Shown: positions 58,902-64,000 of the stretch, piece after piece
Position numbering within the stretch: the first letter of the stretch is position 1
Layout of the letters: each line of letters starts with the position of its first letter
NCBI RefSeq assembly: GCF_004682055.1
Contig: NZ_QUZU01000001.1
Location: forward strand, 124,001 to 188,000
Source: Pseudomonas kairouanensis
GTDB lineage: Bacteria > Pseudomonadota > Gammaproteobacteria > Pseudomonadales > Pseudomonadaceae
Direction of reading: 5' to 3'
DNA length: 64,000 nucleotides
Program-made: the position numbers and the translations under genes
Notes under the pieces: generated by a model
The model's database searches: none
What the model was told of the DNA's origin: nothing
Seen by the model: the letters and a program-made list of their open reading frames with translations, nothing else

Positions 58902-59900
58902 TCAGCCGTGCTTGGCACGGTAGATGCGAAAACCATTGCCTTCGGCCTTGACCGCACACACGCCAAGGTGCTCTTCGATCAGCGGCTGGTACTTCAGGAA
59001 GCTATTGGCAACTAGGCGAAGTTCGCCACCTTTTGCCAGATGTTTGGCCGCTTTTCGTAGCAGGTTTTCGGTGGCGAAATAGTCGGTGTGCACGCCCACA
59101 TGGAAGGGCGGGTTGCTCAAGATTGCATTCAAACCCATCGGTGCTGCATCAATGCCATCACCGGTCAGTACGTCGGCTTCCAGACCGTTGGCAGCCAGGG
59201 TCAGACGGCTGCTGGCGGCAGCAAAGGCGTCAACATCCAGCAGGGTCACGCTGTTGTGCGGGTAGCGACGTTTAACCGCAGCCCCGAGCACGCCCGCGCC
59301 GCAGCCGAAGTCCAACAAATGACCACTGGGCAGTTTGTCCAGATGTTCCAGCAGCAACTCGGTCCCGCGATCCAGGCGGCCATGGCTGAACACACCCGGC
59401 AGGCTCACCACCTTCAGCGGACCTTCAGCTAGCGGCACGTCAAAGACCTGAGCCAGGCTCTCAAGCTCCACCGCTTGCGGGGCGTTGGCCACGGTGACTT
59501 GCCACAGTTGGCAATGCCGCGCGCTGTCTAGCTTGCGGGGCTTGCCGAACGGGGTCATCTGCTTGGACGCGCTTTCGATACCGCCTTTTTTCTCGCCGAC
59601 CAAAAACACCTCGGCGCCGGGCAAGCGGGCGGCCACGGCGTTGAGCAGGTAGTCGGTGAGGTCCTTGGACTTGGGCAGGAAGATCACCGCCGCATCAAAG
59701 CCGCGCTGCGGCACATTCACACCGAACTGGCTGCGCTCGGGAAAGCGCGCGTCCAGCGCAGCCTGGTCGCCGGCGTGCCAGCACCAGCCGTGGGCATTGG
59801 GCAGGCGACCCAGCAGGTCGTCGGCAGGCAAACCTACCAACAGCAGGTTGCCTTGAAAAAGTTCGGCCTGACGAAGCAGTACTTCACTGCGCGGATCCAT
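58902..59900 (-). CDS. rsmC: 16S rRNA m2G1207 methyltransferase
   Basis: RsmC (332 residues) methylates G1207 of 16S rRNA in the 30S subunit. It has two Rossmann-like halves: a degenerate N-terminal one and a catalytic C-terminal one with the SAM motif [15 protein letters not shown] and the guanine-N2 motif [10 protein letters not shown]. Length compares with 343 in E. coli. The start is the ATG at 59900, with AAGGAGCA upstream. Confidence 0.94.
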   Translation of the reverse strand: MDPRSEVLLRQAELFQGNLLLVGLPADDLLGRLPNAHGWCWHAGDQAALDARFPERSQFGVNVPQRGFDAAVIFLPKSKDLTDYLLNAVAARLPGAEVFLVGEKKGGIESASKQMTPFGKPRKLDSARHCQLWQVTVANAPQAVELESLAQVFDVPLAEGPLKVVSLPGVFSHGRLDRGTELLLEHLDKLPSGHLLDFGCGAGVLGAAVKRRYPHNSVTLLDVDAFAAASSRLTLAANGLEADVLTGDGIDAAPMGLNAILSNPPFHVGVHTDYFATENLLRKAAKHLAKGGELRLVANSFLKYQPLIEEHLGVCAVKAEGNGFRIYRAKHG

Positions 59901-59930
59901 AGTCTGCTCCTTGAAAAGGGGCGCAGTTTA

Positions 59931-60896
59931 TCAACTGACGACGCGCAGCGGGGCACCGCTGAAAAAGCTCCGGGCGTTTTGCGCCAGTTGGCCGACGATA
60001 CGCTGGCGCGCTTCACGACTGCCCCAGGCGTTGTGGGGGGTAACGATCAGCCGGGGGATATCGCCCGCCAGCAACGGATTGCCATGGACCGGAGGTTCCA
60101 CGCTCAGCACATCGGTGGCCGCGCCGCCCAGGTGGCCGTTGCGCAATGCGTCCGCCAAGGCTTGTTCGTTGATCAGGCCCCCGCGCGCGGTGTTGACCAC
60201 AAACGCGCCAGGCTTGAGCAGCGCCAGTTCGCGGGCGCCGATAAAGTTACGTGTGTGTTCGTTGAGCGGGCAATGCAGGGTCAGTGCATCGACTTGCGGG
60301 AGTAATTCATCCAAGGGCACGCGGTCTGGGCGGGCAGGGCGGCCGGGAATGGCGCCGAGCACCACACGCATGCCAAAGGCTTCGGCCAGGCGCGCCACGG
60401 CACCGCCCAGTTCACCGTGACCAAGCAGGCCGAGGGTCTTGCCTTCCAACTCGACGATCGGGTGGTCCAGCAGGCAGAACTGTTTGGCTTGCTGCCATTT
60501 GCCGGCGCTTACATCCTGTTGATAGTCCTTCAGGCGCGTGGCCAGGTTGAGCAGCAGCATGATCGTGTGCTGCGCCACCGACGGCGTGCCGTAGCCCTGG
60601 CAGTTGCTCACCGTGATGCCGTGGGCGCGGGCGGCGTCGAGGTCGACGTTGTTGGTGCCGGTGGCCGAGACCAGGATCAGCTTGAGCTGCGGGCAGGCCG
60701 CCAGGGTTTCGGTGTTGAGCGGGATCTTGTTGCTGATGGCTACCTGGGCGCCTTGCAGGCGTTCGATCACATTGTGTGGCGTGGTGTCGGAAAACAACTG
60801 CAGCTCGCTGAAGCTGCTGCGCAGTTCGCTGAGGTCCAGGTCCCCCAGGTCCAGGGAGGGGTGATCGAGGAAGACGGCGCGGCGATTGTTCGTCAT
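59931..60896 (-). CDS. D-2-hydroxyacid dehydrogenase
   Basis: A 321-residue NAD(P)-dependent D-isomer-specific 2-hydroxyacid dehydrogenase, close in type to glycerate/hydroxypyruvate reductases. The dinucleotide motif is LGHGELGGAVARLA; the catalytic Arg is in VNTARGGLIN, Glu in LSVEPP and His in TPHNAWGS. The ATG at 60896 (MTNNRRAVFLDHP) is used, since the frame above starts with a TTG. Substrate cannot be fixed; rsmC lies 30 bases downstream and may be cotranscribed. Confidence 0.87.
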   Translation of the reverse strand: MTNNRRAVFLDHPSLDLGDLDLSELRSSFSELQLFSDTTPHNVIERLQGAQVAISNKIPLNTETLAACPQLKLILVSATGTNNVDLDAARAHGITVSNCQGYGTPSVAQHTIMLLLNLATRLKDYQQDVSAGKWQQAKQFCLLDHPIVELEGKTLGLLGHGELGGAVARLAEAFGMRVVLGAIPGRPARPDRVPLDELLPQVDALTLHCPLNEHTRNFIGARELALLKPGAFVVNTARGGLINEQALADALRNGHLGGAATDVLSVEPPVHGNPLLAGDIPRLIVTPHNAWGSREARQRIVGQLAQNARSFFSGAPLRVVS

Positions 60897-60981
60897 CAAC
60901 TGTACCTTTTGCGACAGGGTTCGTAGGCGTAATCTCCTGAGCCTATCAGATGAAATAATCAGTTACTCAATTGGAGTGAGC

Positions 60982-61614
60982 ATGTACCTCGCCGAGTTTT
61001 TAACCGTAGCCTTGATCCACTTGTTGGCCGTGGCCAGCCCTGGCCCGGATTTCGCCGTGGTGGTGCGCGAAAGTGTTACCCATGGCCGCCGCGCCGGCAC
61101 CTGGACCGCACTGGGCGTGGGCTCGGCGATTTTCCTGCACGTAGGGTATTCGTTGCTGGGTATCGGCTTGATCGTGTCCCAGTCCATCGTGCTGTTCAAC
61201 GCACTGAAATGGGCGGCGGCGGCGTACCTGCTGTACATCGGTTTCAAGGCCCTGCGCGCGCAACCGGCCAAGCCGGCCGCCGAGGGCGAATTGCACCGAG
61301 AAGCCGGCGAGCGCACACCGCGTGGCGCGTTCACCGCAGGGTTCGTGACCAATGGCTTGAACCCCAAGGCTACGTTGTTCTTTCTCTCGTTGTTCACGGT
61401 GGTGATCAACCCGCACACGCCATTGGCGATCCAGGCCGGTTATGGCCTGTACCTGGCAGTGGCGACAGCGCTGTGGTTCTGCCTGGTGGCGATGTTGTTC
61501 AGCCAACAGCGCGTGCGCGCCGGGTTTGCGCGCATGGGGCATTGGTTTGATCGGACCATGGGGGCGGTGTTGATTGCGATTGGTGTGAAGTTGGCCTTCA
61601 CCAGCATGAAATAA
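60982..61614 (+). CDS. LysE/RhtB-family amino acid exporter
   Basis: A 210-residue, six-helix inner-membrane exporter. The family signature ASPGPDFAVVVRESVTHG is at the N-terminus, and FVTNGLNPKATLFFLSLF is the second conserved region. Members export lysine, homoserine, threonine or other amino acids. The ATG at 60982 (MYLAEFLTVALIH) has TTGGAGTGAG upstream. It is divergent from the hydroxyacid dehydrogenase. Substrate unknown. Confidence 0.9.
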   Translation: MYLAEFLTVALIHLLAVASPGPDFAVVVRESVTHGRRAGTWTALGVGSAIFLHVGYSLLGIGLIVSQSIVLFNALKWAAAAYLLYIGFKALRAQPAKPAAEGELHREAGERTPRGAFTAGFVTNGLNPKATLFFLSLFTVVINPHTPLAIQAGYGLYLAVATALWFCLVAMLFSQQRVRAGFARMGHWFDRTMGAVLIAIGVKLAFTSMK

Positions 61615-61638
61615 GACTTGAGTGGGCACAGTTCCAAA

Positions 61639-61727
61639 TGTGGGAGGGGGCTTGCCCCCGATTGCAGTGGGTCAGTGACAGATAAGTTGGCTGACCCACC
61701 GCCATCGGGGGCAAGCCCCCTCCCACA
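61639..61727. repeat. REP pair 12, class A variant
   Basis: Arms tgtgggagggggcttgcccc (61639-61662) and inverse (61704-61727); both have gcccccgat in place of gctcccgat, so the two arms changed together and still pair. It lies between the lysE-like and acyl-CoA ligase genes. Confidence 0.92.
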
Positions 61728-61875
61728 TTGGACCTCATTGACGCCTGAGTGCTGGCGCAAAGCTAGCATTCATTGCCCCCTGCAAATCATTCCTTTGGCT
61801 GATTTGGCTGAAACATAAGCGCTCTACAGTGCAAATCTTTCAGCCAAGACCGTGCAGTCATAAAAAGGGATTCGT

Positions 61876-63558
61876 ATGTTGCAGACCCGTGTTATCCCGC
61901 CCGCCGAAGGCGCGTACCAATACCCGCTGTTGATCAAACGCTTGTTGATGTCCGGCACTCGCTACGAGAAAACCCGGGAGATCGTCTACCGCGACAAACT
62001 GCGCTACACCTACCCGACCCTGATCGAGCGGGTCGCCCGTTTGGCCAATGTGCTGACCGAAGCGGGCGTGAAGGCCGGTGACACCGTGGCGGTGATGGAC
62101 TGGGACAGCCATCGCTACCTGGAGTGCATGTTCGCCATCCCGATGATCGGCGCGGTGATCCACACCATCAACGTGCGCCTGTCGCCGGAACAGATTCTCT
62201 ACACCATGAACCACGCCGAAGACCGCTTTGTGCTGGTCAACAGCGAGTTCGTGGGGCTTTACCAGGCGATTGCCGGGCAGCTCACCACGGTCGACAAGAC
62301 TCTGCTGCTCACCGACGGCGAGTCAAAAACCGCTGAATTGCCCAACCTGGTGGGCGAGTACGAAACCCTGCTGGCCGCCGCCAGCCCTCAGTATGACTTC
62401 CAGGATTTCGACGAGCACTCCGTCGCCACCACCTTCTACACCACCGGCACCACCGGCAACCCCAAGGGCGTGTACTTCACCCATCGCCAACTGGTGCTGC
62501 ACACCATCGGCGTGGCGACCATCATGGGCAGCGTCGACAGCGTGCGCCTGCTGGGCACCAACGACGTGTACATGCCGATCACGCCGATGTTCCATGTGCA
62601 CGCCTGGGGCTTGCCCTATGTGGCCACCATGCTCGGCCTGAAACAGGTCTACCCCGGTCGTTACGACCCGGAATACCTGGTGGAGCTGTGGCGCAAGGAA
62701 AAGGTCACCTTCTCCCATTGTGTGCCGACCATCCTGCAAATGGTGCTCAACGCCAAGGCGGCCCAGGGTGTGGATTTTGGCGGCTGGAAAATCGTCATCG
62801 GTGGCAGCGCACTTAACCGCACGCTGTACGAAGCGGCCAAGGCCCGTGGGATTCAACTGACAGCGGCGTACGGCATGTCCGAGACCGGGCCGCTGGTGTC
62901 CTGCGCCCATCTCAACGAAGAGTTGATGGCCGGCACCGAGGACGAGCGCACCACTTACCGCATCAAGGCCGGCGTGCCGGGGCCGTTGGTGGAAGCGGCG
63001 ATTGTCGACAGTGAAGGTCATTTCCTGCCCGCCGATGGCGAATCCCAGGGCGAGTTGGTGCTGCGCGCGCCGTGGCTGACCGAGGGCTATTACAACGAAC
63101 CGCAAAAGGGCGCCGAACTCTGGGAAGGCGGCTGGATGCACACGGGCGATGTGGCCACCCTGGATGCTTTTGGCGTGATCGACATTCGAGATCGCATCAA
63201 GGACGTGATCAAGACTGGCGGCGAATGGATCTCCTCCCTGGCGCTGGAAGACCTGGTCAGCCGTCACCCGGCGGTACGCGAAGTAGCGGTAGTGGGCATC
63301 GCCGATCCGCAGTGGGGCGAGCGCCCGTTTGCGCTGTTGGTGGTGCGTGATGGCCATGTGATAGGGGCCCGCGAGCTCAAGGAACACCTCAAGCCGTTCG
63401 TGGAACTGGGCCACCTGAGCAAGTGGGCGATTCCAAGCCAGATTGCCGTTGTTACCGAAATTCCCAAGACCAGCGTCGGCAAGCTGGACAAAAAACGTAT
63501 CCGCATCGACATCATCGAATGGCAGGCCAACAACAGCACATTCCTGTCTACCCTCTGA
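61876..63558 (+). CDS. Fatty acid--CoA ligase (AMP-binding, AlkK-like)
   Basis: A 560-residue ANL-superfamily adenylating enzyme that would activate a medium- or long-chain fatty acid to acyl-CoA. Motif A3 is TTFYTTGTTGNPKGV, A5 is AAYGMSETGP, and the C-terminal lysine is in KTSVGKLDKKRIR. The HTGDVATLD motif with its Asp is near residue 425. The ATG has aaaggga upstream. Chain length cannot be read. The following DUF1302 gene, commonly near lipid-metabolism genes, supports a fatty-acid link. Confidence 0.9.
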   Translation: MLQTRVIPPAEGAYQYPLLIKRLLMSGTRYEKTREIVYRDKLRYTYPTLIERVARLANVLTEAGVKAGDTVAVMDWDSHRYLECMFAIPMIGAVIHTINVRLSPEQILYTMNHAEDRFVLVNSEFVGLYQAIAGQLTTVDKTLLLTDGESKTAELPNLVGEYETLLAAASPQYDFQDFDEHSVATTFYTTGTTGNPKGVYFTHRQLVLHTIGVATIMGSVDSVRLLGTNDVYMPITPMFHVHAWGLPYVATMLGLKQVYPGRYDPEYLVELWRKEKVTFSHCVPTILQMVLNAKAAQGVDFGGWKIVIGGSALNRTLYEAAKARGIQLTAAYGMSETGPLVSCAHLNEELMAGTEDERTTYRIKAGVPGPLVEAAIVDSEGHFLPADGESQGELVLRAPWLTEGYYNEPQKGAELWEGGWMHTGDVATLDAFGVIDIRDRIKDVIKTGGEWISSLALEDLVSRHPAVREVAVVGIADPQWGERPFALLVVRDGHVIGARELKEHLKPFVELGHLSKWAIPSQIAVVTEIPKTSVGKLDKKRIRIDIIEWQANNSTFLSTL

Positions 63559-63889
63559 CCCCCTTCGCCGCGTCCGTCCGGGCGCGGCAATGCTCTATCT
63601 TGCGCCTCTACTTGTGATTTGCCGATTTTCAGCCATCCTTGCCCCGCCGGCCTTCGTCGGCGTGGCGAAAGGGTTGAGGCAGACGGGTCGGTGATGCAAA
63701 TCACACTTTAGAGGGATCAAGCACTACCCCCTGCTGGCTATAGTCCCTTCCAGAGTTTTTCAAGGATGTTCCGCTTCGGGCCATGGGGGCTCGGTTGCCG
63801 AGCGGCATTGGAATCGTTGTATTCCGGCCGTTACACGCATCACAGAAAGAACTCACTGCCATAACAATAATGCACATGGAGTAGCGTCG
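63559..63889 (+). promoter_or_regulatory. Regulatory region upstream of the DUF1302 gene
   Basis: This 331-base gap has no gene. A GC-rich inverted repeat (ccgcg / cgcgg) follows the ligase stop. GGTGATGCAAATCACA (63690-63705) has GTGA-N6-TCAC arms like a CRP/Vfr site. TATAGT at 63739-63744 is a candidate -10, which would put the CRP-like site centred near -53. CTACCCCC (63724-63731) lies in the -35 area. A CTCGG-TTG-CCGAG hairpin is in the leader. Confidence 0.4.
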
Positions 63890-64000
63890 ATGACCTCAGT
63901 AAACCAGTTCTGGCGCCGGGCTAAATTGCCCCTGGCCGTCAGCCTCGCCTCTACGCTCGCCGGTCCCGCATTCGGCGTCAGTTTCAATATCGGTGAAATC
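63890..64000 (+). CDS. DUF1302-domain protein, N-terminal part
   Basis: Only the first 37 codons are in the window. The protein starts MTSVNQFWRRAKLPLAVSLA with a signal peptide cleaving around AFG, then VSFNIGEI, which is the usual beginning of the mature DUF1302 proteins of pseudomonads. These are predicted outer-membrane beta-barrel proteins that often pair with DUF1329 proteins and are linked to lipid or ester metabolism. The call is from the N-terminus only. Confidence 0.65.
   Translation, partial: MTSVNQFWRRAKLPLAVSLASTLAGPAFGVSFNIGEI

Overview
The window is a gene-dense stretch of core chromosome from a fluorescent Pseudomonas, most likely of the P. fluorescens group. The evidence is a run of genes that follows, from memory, the P. 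aeruginosa PA4485-PA4447 order almost gene for gene (rlpA-like, gatBAC, mreBCD, maf, rng, yhdP, nitrilase, tldD, darP, pmbA, fagA-fumC-orfX-sodA, ptsO-rapZ-ptsN-hpf-rpoN, lptBAC, kdsCD, mlaFEDCB, ibaG, murA, hisG-hisD-hisC). The GC-rich coding bias and the many Pseudomonas-type REP palindromes in the gaps agree. No database search was run; family names come from recognised motifs and gene order.

Layout. (1) 1-4863: galactarate/glucarate catabolism (kdgD end, ketoglutarate semialdehyde dehydrogenase, MFS uptake, garD), feeding 2-oxoglutarate. (2) 5053-7951: AEC transporter, carboxymuconolactone-decarboxylase-like protein, CaCA-type exchanger and a small RlpA-like lipoprotein. (3) 8141-24762: tRNA amidotransferase gatCAB facing away from the cell-shape operon mreBCD, then maf-rng-yhdP-nitrilase-tldD, darP and pmbA. 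(4) 24862-28672: a Fur-box-headed operon fagA-fumC-orfX-sodA plus a ZIP transporter, an iron-limitation switch to iron-free fumarase and Mn-SOD. (5) 28803-35814, all leftward: rpoN with the nitrogen PTS, then lptB-lptA-lptC-kdsC-kdsD for LPS transport and Kdo synthesis. (6) 36150-44176, all rightward: Mla phospholipid transport, ibaG, murA and hisG-hisD-hisC. (7) 44301-49616: uracil/purine salvage (uraA-upp, hpt), two small proteins and mqo. (8) 49617-58641: small conserved proteins, an acyltransferase-like protein, an SRAP protein, a chemoreceptor, an M48 lipoprotein peptidase and a GDT1-family exporter with a yybP-ykoY-like leader. (9) 58902-64000: rsmC, a 2-hydroxyacid dehydrogenase, a LysE exporter, an acyl-CoA ligase and the start of a DUF1302 gene.

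I found no prophage, insertion sequence, CRISPR array, tRNA, rRNA or defence island, so I do not claim a new multi-gene system. The most unusual signals lie inside familiar genes. The CaCA exchanger lacks the ion-binding glutamate in both repeats. The SRAP protein has two conserved active-site positions replaced. mqo ends inside a REP palindrome that supplies its last 18 codons. mreC appears to start at an AUU codon. Twelve REP pairs fall into three sequence classes, and the two class-mixed pairs are exactly the two that carry a shared 15-nt insert.
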